DNA of 50,299 bases from Streptomyces atriruber (lineage in GTDB: Bacteria > Actinomycetota > Actinomycetes > Streptomycetales > Streptomycetaceae). Below are positions 42,901 to 50,033 of this stretch, one piece after another. The stretch lies in contig NZ_LIPN01000095.1 of assembly GCF_001418325.1 (NCBI RefSeq), forward strand, positions 1-50,299, given 5' to 3'. The notes beneath the pieces were generated by a model. That model searched no databases. It was not told the origin of the DNA and saw only the letters and a list, made by a program, of their open reading frames with translations. How positions within the stretch are numbered: the stretch's first letter is position 1; the number at the start of each line of letters is the position of its first letter. A program made the translations under genes and the position numbers.

Positions 42901-43227
42901 GACGTCTCCCCGCTCACCCGCCAACACCGCACCGACCCACGCCTCGCCGAACGCTGGGACCTCGTCGCCTTCGGCACCGAACTGGGTACCGCCTACTCGG
43001 AGTTGACCGACCCCGTGGAGCAGCGCCGCCGTCTCACCGCGCAGTCGCTGCTCGCCGCCGGGGGAGACCCCGAGGCCATGGAGATCGACGAGGATTTCCT
43101 CGACGCCCTGGAGTACGCGATGCCGCCCACCGGAGGCCTCGGCATCGGGGTCGACCGGCTCGTCATGTTCCTCACCGGCCTGACGATCCGGGAGACCCTG
43201 CCCTTCCCGCTGGTCCGCCGCGTCTGA
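39943..43227 (+). CDS. lysX: Bifunctional lysylphosphatidylglycerol synthase/lysyl-tRNA synthetase LysX
   Basis: Predicted 1094-aa membrane enzyme that charges tRNA with lysine and transfers lysine to phosphatidylglycerol, lowering surface negative charge. Residues about 25-240 have about six hydrophobic segments. A DUF2156/MprF-like transferase domain follows (about 230-560; [31 protein letters not shown]). Then come an OB-fold tRNA-binding domain (about 620-740) and a class II LysRS catalytic domain with motif 2 [20 protein letters not shown] and motif 3 [16 protein letters not shown]. Both halves are intact and in one frame. The mycobacterial enzyme has the same order and similar length. 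No ribosome binding site is seen; a -10-like hexamer 7 nt upstream suggests a leaderless mRNA. Confidence 0.95.
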   Translation: MTVSTEEPQARGPIPRRGGFLGRVPEGFAAFFGALGVFCAVLAVISPLRRLLTPVIRVLDLLTVPVSANLAYAVFLFLLAAATAARKKVAWWLVVSYLGLLLAFDVLGAALGFWAESLPSFIICGVAFVLLILARKEFSADSRRGAVWRAIAVLAAGLGVAILVGWGLVELFPGTLVRGERLLWAANRVCGGLIHGHDYFDGSPPRGLYFWLGLFGALALLNAAATLFRSQRMEAALHGDEEPRIRALLGAYGAQDSLGYFATRRDKAVVFSPSGKAAVTYRVEAGVCLASGDPVGDREAWPHAIGAWLEVARQYAWAPAVMGASEDGATAYARAGLGALQLGDEAILHVADFDLDGRDMRVTRQAVNRVRRTGATTRIRRHSTLTDEEMEEIVDKADAWRDTETERGFSMALDRLGDPEDGDCLLVEALDADGKLLALLSLVPWGKDGISLDLMRRDRTAPNGVMEFMVAELCAAAPRSGVRRISLNFAVFRSVFEEGGRIGAGPVLRLWRKLLLFFSKWWQLEALYRSNAKYHPEWYPRFICYGDSGALARISLASGIAEGFVSVPSLRKLWGKGHKPRGVTQPATTEGLPSIAALGLADGDAAADPDPTSKLPEQIRIRHRKLDRLRAQGVDPYPVGLAPRTHELSAINGEMTGTQVTVAGRVMLVRDFGGVVFAVLRDWSGDLQLALTRDASGPDVLDRFTSGTDIGDHITATGTVGTSDRGELTVFVTDWLLTGKCLRPLPDKRRGLTDPEAKVRRRYLDLVASPGARDVVRARSTAVQALRQGLLDRGYLEVETPMLQQIHGGANARPFTTHINAYDLDLYLRIAPELYLKRLCVGGMEKVFEMGRTFRNEGVSYKHNPEFTMLEAYQAFADYDVMLDLTRELIQGAAIAAFGRAVAYKDGVEHDISGPWPVKTVYGAISEALGEEVDADTPVADLHRLCDRADVPYTTDDGRGDVVLEMYERLVEEQTKLPTFYKDFPTDVSPLTRQHRTDPRLAERWDLVAFGTELGTAYSELTDPVEQRRRLTAQSLLAAGGDPEAMEIDEDFLDALEYAMPPTGGLGIGVDRLVMFLTGLTIRETLPFPLVRRV

Positions 43228-43261
43228 CAGAACGTGCGCGTCCGACAGAACCTCCGCGTCT
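43226..43261 (+). repeat. 18-bp imperfect tandem duplication after lysX
   Basis: GACAGAACGTGCGCGTCC is followed at once by GACAGAACCTCCGCGTCT (15 of 18 identical). The first copy starts within the lysX stop codon. Readthrough of the stop would add only a few residues. Confidence 0.55.
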
Positions 43262-43333
43262 GAACGGGTGCTTTCGGAGGCCGCCCCGGTGTTGGTGTTC
43301 CGCATGGGCCTTCCGCCATGCGACGGATTAGTC

Positions 43334-44179
43334 ATGAAAGATGATCAGCTGACTCCAGGGCGGCGGGTCCTGCTCCGCGCCGCGGCGGTCCTCGGTCTGG
43401 CCACGACCGGGGCGTGCGGGGTGTCGGAGGTTCCGTCCGCGCCGGGCCCCGCCGCCTCCGGGGGCGCGCCCGCCGGGGGCCCGCAGGCCGCCCGTGCCCT
43501 CAAGCCCTCCGCGTACCGCCTGCAGCCCATCGCGGGATACGGTCCGCAGCGCGCCAAGCGGGCCCTGCCGCATGTGCGCAAGGCGCCGATCCTGCGCATG
43601 CCGGGCCGCGACCGGTCGATGGTGCTGACGTTCGACGACGGACCCGACCCCCGATACACCCCGCACGTCCTGCGGACACTGCGCAAGCACGACGTCCGTG
43701 CGATGTTCTTCGTCTGCGGCGAGATGGCCGTCGACAACGCGGACCTGCTCCGCGAGATGGCCGACGACGGGCATCTGATCGGCAACCACACCTGGAGCCA
43801 CCCGCTGCTGCCCCGCCTGGGCAGAGCCGCGATGCGCGAGCAGATCGAGCGCACCTGCGACGTCATCGAGGAGGCCACCGGAGAGCCCCCCGCCTGGTTC
43901 CGGGCCCCGTACGGCGCGTGGAACCGCAACGCCTTCCAGCTGGGGGCCCAGCTGGGCATGGAGCCGCTCGCCTGGACCGTCGACACCCTCGACTGGACCG
44001 AGCCGGGCGCGGCGACCATCGTGCGGCGCGTCCGCGCGGGCGCCGGGCCCGGCGTCGTGGTGCTCTCGCACGACGCGGGCGGCGACCGCTCGGGCAGCGT
44101 CGAGGCGCTGCGCAAGTACCTGCCGGAGCTCCTCGACTCCGGCTACCGCCTCACCGTGCCGAGCCGCTACATGTCCTGA
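43334..44179 (+). CDS. Polysaccharide deacetylase, NodB-homology domain, secreted
   Basis: Predicted 281-aa exported metal-dependent deacetylase of the chitin/peptidoglycan deacetylase family. The N-terminus has GRRVLLRAAAVLGLATTGAC, which can be read as a Tat-like signal with a lipobox cysteine. NodB motifs in order are TFDDGPD (catalytic base and metal Asp), HTWSHP (metal His pair), RAPYGAWN, VDTLDW and VVLSHDAG. ATG 43334 sits in a short AT-richer patch with a poor ribosome binding site; an in-frame start at 43268 is possible but would bury the signal. Just 47 bp separate its stop from that of the convergent sortase gene. Wall-polymer deacetylation is the likely role. Confidence 0.92.
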   Translation: MKDDQLTPGRRVLLRAAAVLGLATTGACGVSEVPSAPGPAASGGAPAGGPQAARALKPSAYRLQPIAGYGPQRAKRALPHVRKAPILRMPGRDRSMVLTFDDGPDPRYTPHVLRTLRKHDVRAMFFVCGEMAVDNADLLREMADDGHLIGNHTWSHPLLPRLGRAAMREQIERTCDVIEEATGEPPAWFRAPYGAWNRNAFQLGAQLGMEPLAWTVDTLDWTEPGAATIVRRVRAGAGPGVVVLSHDAGGDRSGSVEALRKYLPELLDSGYRLTVPSRYMS

Positions 44180-44226
44180 GCGGTCCCGCAGCGCTCCTTT
44201 GCGCCGCCGCCCGTCTGGTCCCCGGC

Positions 44227-44916
44227 TCAGCGCACGGCGGTCAGGCGGGCGAACACCACGACGTTCCCGTCGTATCCGGACTGCTTGGAGAAACCGCCGC
44301 CGCAGGTGATGACCCGCAATTCGGGAGTTCCGCTGTTTCCGTAGACCCGCTTGCCCGGGAAGTTGTTCTTCTCGAACACTTCGATGCCGTAGATCTCGAA
44401 AATCGCCGTCTTTTTGTCCGCGCGCTTGACCTCGATGTGGTTGCCCTTCTTCAGCGAACCGAGGCCGTAGAAGACGGCGGGGCCCTGCTGGTTGTCCACA
44501 TGGCCGACCACCACGGCCGTGCCCTTCTCGCCGGGCGACACGGCGCCGGTGAACCAGCCCGCGAGATTCGGGTCCTCTGGCGGCGGCGCATCCACCCAGC
44601 CCTCGGCGTCCAGTCCCACCTGTATGACCGGGGCGTCCACGCGGATGCCCTTGATGCGCACGCGCTCGGCCGGGGAGAACGCCAGCGGGACCGGGGCGGC
44701 GGCTCCCGCGTCGGGCGCACGGTCCGCGGCCGCGGCGGACGCGGGCTGCGGCGGGCCCACGTCGAATTCCCCCGAGCCATTGCGGATCAGCGCGAGTCCG
44801 GTCAGCAGGACAAGCGCCATCACACCCCACGGGGCACGCTTCTTCTGCTTTTCCTCCTCATGGAGATCCGGGAAATCCTGGAATTCGAACTTGTCGGCCG
44901 GATGGGACGAAGGCAT
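44227..44916 (-). CDS. Class F sortase
   Basis: Predicted 229-aa membrane-anchored transpeptidase. One N-terminal transmembrane helix (APWGVMALVLLTGLAL, about 28-43) follows a charged cytoplasmic leader. The sortase barrel (about 85-229) has catalytic His in VVVGHVDNQQGPAVF, catalytic Cys in LRVITCGGGF and the arginine in VVVFARLTAV. The small size and this spacing fit the class F sortases common in actinobacteria. GAGAGGGG upstream supports ATG 44916. Physiological substrates of class F enzymes in streptomycetes are poorly known. Two related TM-tailed secreted proteins lie directly upstream and are tempting partners, though neither has an LPxTG-like motif. Confidence 0.93.
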   Translation of the reverse strand: MPSSHPADKFEFQDFPDLHEEEKQKKRAPWGVMALVLLTGLALIRNGSGEFDVGPPQPASAAAADRAPDAGAAAPVPLAFSPAERVRIKGIRVDAPVIQVGLDAEGWVDAPPPEDPNLAGWFTGAVSPGEKGTAVVVGHVDNQQGPAVFYGLGSLKKGNHIEVKRADKKTAIFEIYGIEVFEKNNFPGKRVYGNSGTPELRVITCGGGFSKQSGYDGNVVVFARLTAVR

Positions 44917-45249
44917 GCTCTATCCCCTCTCGAACGCGGCAGAGAGCCGTGTCCGTTGCGCGTACCGAAACGCTAAGCGCGGGGCGCGCGGCGTGCGAAA
45001 GGGCGGGAGCGAACGGGTGGCGCCGAGGCAGGCGTGCGCCATCCGAGTCGCGCCGGACAGGAAATTTCTGACGGTCCGTGACCTGCGGTGATGTCAGGTT
45101 GCGCGGACGCGCCTCGGCGTGTCGTCTCACCAGGACGGCGGATCCCCGAAATGCGGCCCCGTGCACGGCATCTGAGGGTCAGTCTGGGAGGCGCTCTCGC
45201 CGATCGACCGGGGACGGTATCCCCGGGGCGTCTTCCGCGGAGGATTGCC
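44917..45249. other. Divergent intergenic region between the sortase and TM-tailed secreted protein genes
   Basis: Nothing with coding character was seen. It should hold both promoters. A perfect hairpin lies at 45208-45226 near the right-hand start, with GGAGG at 45239-45243. AGGAAATTTCTG near 45060 is the only AT-rich patch. Confidence 0.5.
45208..45226 (+). other. 5' leader hairpin upstream of a secreted protein gene
   Basis: CCGGGGA (45208-45214) pairs perfectly with TCCCCGG (45220-45226) around CGGTA, 12 nt before the ribosome binding site GGAGG. It may stabilise the mRNA or be a protein-binding dyad. Confidence 0.35.
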
Positions 45250-45756
45250 ATGCGTACTTCCCGTATGCGGACCACACGTGCCCTCGCGGTCGCCGCGGCG
45301 GCGGTCGGGGTCGTCGGGCTCGCCGCCCCGGCCGCGTCCGCCTGGGCCGACCCGACCAACATCGTGGCGATGCCCAGTGTGATTCCGAGAGGGGGGCATC
45401 TGACGGTCACCGTCGACGGGTCGTCCTGCCAGTCGGGCGGCAAGGTCACGTCGCCCGCCTTCCCGGACACGAACCTGCAGGCCATCCCGGGCGGCACCAC
45501 GGCGAGCGGCACCGCGACCGTCCACTCGCACGCCCGCCCCGGCGCCTACGACATCACCGCCCACTGCGGTGGCAAGACGCTGGTCCGCCCCGCCGCGTTC
45601 ACCGTCATCCACGGTGGTGTGCGCGGTGGCGTCGGCTCCACCGCGAACTCGGGCGCGACCGGGACCGACATGGCGATCGGCGGCGCCCTGGTCACCGCCG
45701 CGCTGCTCGGCGGCGGCGTCTTCTGGATGCGCCGACGCTCCGAGAACAGGGTCTGA
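45250..45756 (+). CDS. Secreted protein with Ig-like domain and C-terminal membrane anchor
   Basis: Predicted 168-aa exported protein. The signal peptide ends around AAPAASAWA. The mature part is a beta-rich domain of about 85 residues (IPRGGHLTVTVDGSSC, then YDITAHCGGK) with two cysteines that could form a disulfide. A Gly-rich linker leads to the helix MAIGGALVTAALLGGGVFWM and a positive tail RRRSENRV. This end resembles a sorting-signal tail, but no LPxTG-like pentapeptide precedes it. ATG 45250 is supported by GGAGG 6 nt upstream. It shares architecture and ribosome binding site (GGAGGATT) with the convergent neighbour. Function unknown. Confidence 0.85.
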   Translation: MRTSRMRTTRALAVAAAAVGVVGLAAPAASAWADPTNIVAMPSVIPRGGHLTVTVDGSSCQSGGKVTSPAFPDTNLQAIPGGTTASGTATVHSHARPGAYDITAHCGGKTLVRPAAFTVIHGGVRGGVGSTANSGATGTDMAIGGALVTAALLGGGVFWMRRRSENRV

Positions 45757-45829
45757 CCCCGCGGTCCGGGCCGGCGCGCCCCCCTTCCGCCCCGCGCCCG
45801 GCACCACCCTTCTCGCACGGCAGGTGAAC

Positions 45830-45875
45830 AGCGCTTCGCCCCCGGGACCTGGAGACGTTCCGGGGGCGAAGCGCT
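45830..45875. terminator. Strong bidirectional terminator hairpin
   Basis: A perfect 16-bp inverted repeat, AGCGCTTCGCCCCCGG (45830-45845) with CCGGGGGCGAAGCGCT (45860-45875), around a 14-nt loop, midway between two convergent genes. By far the strongest hairpin in this part of the window. Confidence 0.9.
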
Positions 45876-45887
45876 GCCCGGCGGGGG

Positions 45888-46412
45888 TCAGGAGTTGCCC
45901 TCGCCGGTGCGGCGGCGGGTCTTGTAGTACGCGGTGCCCAGCGTGCCCAGGATCAGGGCGCTGCCGAGGGCGATCTCGTGCAGGTCGAGCCCGCCGAGGC
46001 TACCGCCGATGCCGGCCTTGACGCCCTTGTGGTGCGAGCTGCCGTCGGGGCGCCCGGTGGCGATGGTCAGGTCCGTCTTGTCACTGCCCGGGTTGCTGCC
46101 GTTGCAGGTGAACGTCACCTCGTACATCGCGCCGGGCTTCGCGTCCCAGAACACCTGGGCGGTGGCGGACTTCTGGCCCTTGGGGATGGTGGTGTCGTCG
46201 AAGACGCCCGAGGTGACCTTGGTGTCGCCGTCGTCGCACCCGTCGACGTTCAGGGTGACCTGGCCGCCCGCCGCGACCGTCTTGGGCGAGATGCTGAAGC
46301 CGAACGCGGTGACGTTCTCCTCGCCGACGGCGGCCGCCGACGCGGTCGGTGCGGTCAGGGCCAGTGCGGAAGCGGTGAGCAGAGCGGCCGAAGCAACGCG
46401 TATCGCGCGCAT
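45888..46412 (-). CDS. Secreted protein with Ig-like domain and C-terminal membrane anchor (paralogue)
   Basis: Predicted 174-aa exported protein. The signal peptide (ASAALLTASALALTAPTASA) is followed by a beta-rich domain: KTVAAGGQVTLNVDGC, VTSGVFDDTTIPKG and YEVTFTCNGS. It parallels the convergent neighbour closely, including two cysteines at matching places. After a His/Gly linker comes EIALGSALILGTLGTAYY and the positive tail KTRRRTGEGNS. GGAGGATTCACC precedes ATG 46412. No LPxTG-like motif. The pair probably arose by inverted duplication, and both lie beside the class F sortase. Function unknown. Confidence 0.85.
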   Translation of the reverse strand: MRAIRVASAALLTASALALTAPTASAAAVGEENVTAFGFSISPKTVAAGGQVTLNVDGCDDGDTKVTSGVFDDTTIPKGQKSATAQVFWDAKPGAMYEVTFTCNGSNPGSDKTDLTIATGRPDGSSHHKGVKAGIGGSLGGLDLHEIALGSALILGTLGTAYYKTRRRTGEGNS

Positions 46413-46575
46413 GGTGAATCCTCCGGGTCTTCCGAGGAGCAGCTGCGGACCTTCTTCCGCTGGCGCCTGAAATGCACCTCGATGCCCAGAACGCTAGGTA
46501 CGGCCCCGGGGCGCCGCGATCTGTGTCGCGCGAACGGGGCAATCGTGTGGGCCGGTCGGGCGAACCGGGCGGCGC

Positions 46576-46593
46576 GGCGCCGTCGACGGCGCC
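46576..46593 (-). terminator. Palindromic hairpin after the membrane esterase gene
   Basis: GGCGCCGTCGACGGCGCC is a perfect 18-bp palindrome beginning 10 bp after the esterase stop (minus strand). It would fold as a tight stem and is a likely terminator. Confidence 0.5.
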
Positions 46594-46603
46594 CGGGGAC
46601 GTG

Positions 46604-47923
46604 TCAGGGCGTCAGGCCGATGCGGGACGCCAGCCACGGGAGCTGCTTCTCCAGGCCGGGGCGCCACACCTGCCAGCTGTGCCCGCCGGGCAGTTCGACG
46701 AGCTCGACCTGCATCCCGGCCTTCTTCGCGGCCGCGTACACCTTCAGCGCCTGCGGGCGGTACGTCGAGTCGTCGGTCCCCGCGACGAAGGTCCCCGCGG
46801 TGTCCGGGAACTTCTTCCGCGCCATCACGTCCATAGGATTGACCTTCTCGAACGCCGCCTCGTCGCCGCCGAACGCCGCGTCCACGGTCTTCTTGCGGCT
46901 GCCGAGGGTCGGCTCGTCCTGGCCGGAGATGTCGAGGAAGGTGCCGTAGCGCCGCGGTGCGTTGACCGCCATCTGCAGGGCGCACGTGCCCCCGTTCGAG
47001 AGCCCGGAGACCGCCCAGTGCGCCCGGTCCGTGGCCGTCTGCAGATGGCCCGCCGCCCACGCGGGGACGTCGTCGGCGAGATACGTCTGCACCTTGCCGA
47101 GCCTGGAGTCCATGCACAGCGGATTGTCGAACGAAGACCCCAGCGGATCCACCACCAGGACGATCGGCGCGAGCCCCGCGTGCCGTCCGGCGAACTCGTC
47201 CATCATGTCCGGCAGCTGGCCCGAGGTGATCCAGTCCTGCGGGGCGCCGGGCTGTCCCGCCATCAGGACGAGCACGGGCAGCAGCGGCCGGGGCGAGGCG
47301 CGGTAGGCGGGCGGCAGATAGACGTACGCGTCACGTGCCTTGAACCCCGACTTCGTGCCGGGGATCGAGGCGGTGGACACCGTGCCCTTGGCGGGCAGTC
47401 CGCCCGGCGCCTTCCAGACCTGCGACAGAGCCTTGCCCTCCGGCACGTCGAGCGTCGGTTCCCTCTTGCCCGTGGCGTCCTTGAGGCTGACGGTGTCCTG
47501 CGGGCCGAGCGCGGTCCGCAGGGTCGGGTAGTTGTCGTAGTGGATGTTGACCTCGGATAGGCCGAGCACGACGACGAGCGCACCCGCGAGCAGCGCGCCC
47601 GCGCGGCCGCGCCAGCGCAGCGTCGGCAGCCGGAACAGCGCCAGACACACCCCGAGGATCACCACGCCGATCCACACGACGACATCGCCGGGGAGCTTGT
47701 CGGGGAAGGGCTGCCACCAGTCGTCGACGGTGAGCCGGACCAGCAGGGTCAGGAGCGCCGCGGTGATCACGGCGAGCGGCAGCAGACGGGTCCACCAGCG
47801 GCGGTCGCGGGAGAACAGGAGCGCGGCGAGGGCGAGGCAGCCGAGGATCCGCACGACGAGCGGAACCGCTCCGTCGACCAGCGACCAGTCCAGCGGCCCG
47901 GTGGCCATCGGCACCCGCTCCAC
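46604..47923 (-). CDS. Membrane-anchored alpha/beta-hydrolase, esterase family (PF00756-like)
   Basis: Predicted 439-aa protein. About four N-terminal transmembrane helices (residues 20-130) precede an extracytoplasmic esterase-D/antigen-85-like domain from about residue 185. YVYLPPAYR, VLVLMAGQPG and VLVVDPLGSS are followed by the nucleophile serine in SGLSNGGTCAL, and GGHSWQVW gives the catalytic histidine near the end. GTG 47923 has GAGGA 6 nt upstream; ATG 47908 is an alternative. Such proteins are common in streptomycetes and may act on lipids or wall glycolipids; the substrate is unknown. It is read away from the small hypothetical gene upstream on the same strand. Confidence 0.9.
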   Translation of the reverse strand: MERVPMATGPLDWSLVDGAVPLVVRILGCLALAALLFSRDRRWWTRLLPLAVITAALLTLLVRLTVDDWWQPFPDKLPGDVVVWIGVVILGVCLALFRLPTLRWRGRAGALLAGALVVVLGLSEVNIHYDNYPTLRTALGPQDTVSLKDATGKREPTLDVPEGKALSQVWKAPGGLPAKGTVSTASIPGTKSGFKARDAYVYLPPAYRASPRPLLPVLVLMAGQPGAPQDWITSGQLPDMMDEFAGRHAGLAPIVLVVDPLGSSFDNPLCMDSRLGKVQTYLADDVPAWAAGHLQTATDRAHWAVSGLSNGGTCALQMAVNAPRRYGTFLDISGQDEPTLGSRKKTVDAAFGGDEAAFEKVNPMDVMARKKFPDTAGTFVAGTDDSTYRPQALKVYAAAKKAGMQVELVELPGGHSWQVWRPGLEKQLPWLASRIGLTP

Positions 47924-48034
47924 GCGCGTCCTCGTTCCGGGAGAGGTAGGTGAGCGGGCCGCTCTGCCTTGAGCTACAGCCCCTCGATGTGGAGCTGGGT
48001 GGACTTGAGCGCACCATCTGCCCGCTCACTGAAA

Positions 48035-48048
48035 ACGATAGCAATCGT
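48035..48048. promoter_or_regulatory. AT-rich inverted repeat upstream of the membrane esterase gene
   Basis: ACGAT-AGCA-ATCGT lies within an unusually AT-rich patch (TGAAAACGATAGCAATCG, then TAACAATAG). The TGAAAACGA start recalls the left half of the actinobacterial Zur box, but the right half does not match. About 110 bp from the esterase start. Confidence 0.35.
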
Positions 48049-48076
48049 AACAATAGGTGCAAACCGGGCTAATGCC

Positions 48077-48289
48077 TCAGCCGTGCGTCCACGTGTGCGG
48101 GCCGCCGCGCCACTCGACGAGATGCGGGTCGTCCAGCGCGATGTCGGCCTCGCCCAGCCCCGCCCGCCGCAGGAGATCCGTCAGATCCCGGTCACTGCGT
48201 GCGACGCCGACGTCCTGTCCGCGCACGGTGACCTGCCGTCCGCCGTCGGCGGTGGGCGGGTGGACGACGATCGGTGTTTGCCAGGCCAT
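48077..48289 (-). CDS. Small conserved hypothetical protein
   Basis: Predicted 70-aa protein beginning MAWQTPIVVHPPTADGGRQV, with GVARSDRDLTDLLRRAGL and the end VEWRGGPHTWTHG. The clear codon pattern and the composed ends suggest a real gene, though no domain is recognised. ATG 48289 lacks a good ribosome binding site (CACTCT lies 6 nt upstream, so again a leaderless start is conceivable). A longer in-frame reading to 48667 overlaps the mannosyltransferase gene and is rejected. Divergent from that gene. Confidence 0.65.
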   Translation of the reverse strand: MAWQTPIVVHPPTADGGRQVTVRGQDVGVARSDRDLTDLLRRAGLGEADIALDDPHLVEWRGGPHTWTHG

Positions 48290-48452
48290 GGGACCAGAGT
48301 GCGCCGTCCGGCGGCACCGCGCAGCGCGGTTCACGGCCAACGAGGGCGGAGAACTCCCCAACGGGCAGAGCGGAAGGGGGCGTTGGCGAAATTCCATGAT
48401 CCCTGCCGTAGGGTGGGGCCGACCGCACGGAGCATCGCACGGGGGAACGAAC

Positions 48453-49223
48453 GTGGAACAGGTGTCCCGAGCTGCCGACGCGCCCTCTGGGAAGGTCGTG
48501 GTCGTCGTGCCCACGTACAACGAACGGGAGAACCTGCCCCTCCTGATCGGCCTGCTCACGGCGCTCGGCCTGCCGAACCTGCACGTCCTGGTGGTCGACG
48601 ACGGTTCGCCCGACGGCACGGGCGCCCTCGCGGACCGGATCGCGGAGGAGTCAGGGGGAGCCGTCACCGTCCTGCACCGGACGCAGAAGGACGGGCTCGG
48701 CCGTGCCTACGTGGCCGGGATGACCCGCGCCCTGGCCGACGGAGCGGACGTCGTCGTCCAGATGGACGCCGACCTCTCGCACCCGGCGAAGACGCTGCCG
48801 CTGATGGTGCGCACCCTGCTCGCGGGCGACGACGGCCTGGCCGTCGTGGTCGGCTCGCGCTATGTGGCGGGCGGCGCGCTCGCCACCGAATGGGCCTGGT
48901 ACCGCAGGGCGCTCTCCGCCTGGGCGAACTTCTACGTCAACGCCGTCCTGCGGCTCGGCGTCAAGGACGCCACCGCCGGGTACAAGGCGTGGCGCGCCGG
49001 TGCGCTCGAAGCGATCGACCTGCCCTCGGTGCAGAGCAGCGGCTACTCCTTCCAGGTCGAGATGAACTACCGCACGATCCGCCGCGGTCTGCGCATCACC
49101 GAGGTGCCGATCACCTTCGAGGAGCGGGTCAACGGAGAGTCGAAGCTCAGCCTGCGCGTGCAGGCCGAGTCGGCCGTCACCCCGTGGAAGCTGCGGTTCG
49201 GCCGCCGGGGCGCGGGGAGCTGA
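48453..49223 (+). CDS. Polyprenol monophosphomannose synthase-like glycosyltransferase, family 2
   Basis: Predicted 256-aa GT2 enzyme. It resembles Ppm1/DPM1-type synthases that make polyprenyl-phosphate mannose from GDP-mannose for protein O-mannosylation or glycolipids. Motifs: VVVPTYNERENLPLL, VVDDGSPDGTGALAD, the DXD-type VQMDADLSHP, VGSRYVAGG and VKDATAGYKAWR; the end VPITFEERVNGESKLS is typical. There is no membrane domain or fused acyltransferase, so it corresponds to the catalytic part only. GTG 48453 follows GGGGGAACGAAC. A perfect hairpin overlaps the stop codon. Confidence 0.92.
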   Translation: MEQVSRAADAPSGKVVVVVPTYNERENLPLLIGLLTALGLPNLHVLVVDDGSPDGTGALADRIAEESGGAVTVLHRTQKDGLGRAYVAGMTRALADGADVVVQMDADLSHPAKTLPLMVRTLLAGDDGLAVVVGSRYVAGGALATEWAWYRRALSAWANFYVNAVLRLGVKDATAGYKAWRAGALEAIDLPSVQSSGYSFQVEMNYRTIRRGLRITEVPITFEERVNGESKLSLRVQAESAVTPWKLRFGRRGAGS

Positions 49224-49238
49224 CGGGCTCCCCGCGCC
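49209..49238. terminator. Hairpin with the mannosyltransferase stop codon in its loop
   Basis: GGCGCGGGGAGC (49209-49220) and GCTCCCCGCGCC (49227-49238) are perfect 12-bp arms; the 6-nt loop TGACGG contains the stop codon. It lies between two convergent genes and probably ends both transcripts. Confidence 0.8.
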
Positions 49239-49253
49239 GGAGGCGGACCGGGG

Positions 49254-50018
49254 TCAGCCGCCGATGCCGGGGAACAGCGTGAGGAACGGATCCGCTGTCA
49301 CCGCGACGCCGCGGCTGTAGGGGGCGTCGAAGTCCCAGATGAGGAAGAGCAGGAAGGCGAACAGGGCGGAGAACAGTCCGGCGAGGACCAGTTCGCGCGG
49401 TGTACGGCGGATCTGCAGCGCGAAGATCATGCCGATGGTGACGAGCCCGCCGATGATCAGGCCGAACCAGACCACGCCGGGCATCGTCGCGCCGAGGCTG
49501 TCGGCGCGGGCGCTGCGTGCGTCGTCGGCGGCCGCCACCGCGTCGACCAGTGGCTGATACGCCTGCGCCTCGAAGTCCGATTTCGGTTGGTAATCGGTCA
49601 CGTCGTGCCGGACGCGGGACAGGAGCTCCGTGCCGCGGTCGGTGAGTTCGCCGTGGGACTTCATGGTGTCCCACTCCGTGCTGACGACATGGCTGACATA
49701 ACTGTGGACGTCGTCCCGAACGCGTTCCCGGACGTCCGCCGGGTAGATCCGCACGCGCTCCGAGACCTCGTGCAGCGCCTGGGCCTCGAGGCGGACGTGT
49801 TCCTGGGCGGAGCCGCGGGCCTCCCAGGCACCCGCGATGGCCAGGCCCAGCACGATGGCGTACACGACACCGATCATCATCGTCATGTACTCGATGACGT
49901 CCGGTGTCTCGGACGCGTCGTAGTCCGCGCCGGTCCTGCGGTGCCGCAGGAGGGTCACGATGAGTACGACACCGCAAGCGGCCACCATCGCGAGGGTGAG
50001 AACAAGCCATTCCGACAT
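49254..50018 (-). CDS. DUF4239-like (bestrophin-like) membrane protein
   Basis: Predicted 254-aa protein. Hydrophobic helices lie at about 5-23, 45-65, 180-205 and 210-235, with a roughly 110-residue charged helical region between the second and third. MMIGVVYAIVLGLAIAGAWE and GVVWFGLIIGGLVTIGMIFA match the pattern of DUF4239, a family distantly like bestrophin channels. ATG 50018 follows GGAGGTATTC. Biological role unknown. A proline-rich ORF ends 15 bp upstream on the same strand, so the two are probably co-transcribed. Confidence 0.88.
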   Translation of the reverse strand: MSEWLVLTLAMVAACGVVLIVTLLRHRRTGADYDASETPDVIEYMTMMIGVVYAIVLGLAIAGAWEARGSAQEHVRLEAQALHEVSERVRIYPADVRERVRDDVHSYVSHVVSTEWDTMKSHGELTDRGTELLSRVRHDVTDYQPKSDFEAQAYQPLVDAVAAADDARSARADSLGATMPGVVWFGLIIGGLVTIGMIFALQIRRTPRELVLAGLFSALFAFLLFLIWDFDAPYSRGVAVTADPFLTLFPGIGG

Positions 50019-50033
50019 GAATACCTCCGGCGG

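Noticed and set aside
39859..43335. Minus-strand open frame of over 1100 codons opposite lysX
   Set aside because: Low-complexity Gly/Glu/Val/Asp translation typical of an antisense frame; the plus strand encodes the complete LysX fusion.
48057..48452. N-terminal extension of the mannosyltransferase upstream of GTG 48453
   Set aside because: The extension overlaps the small divergent gene and has no family resemblance; the GT2 domain begins about 18 residues after GTG 48453, which has a good ribosome binding site.
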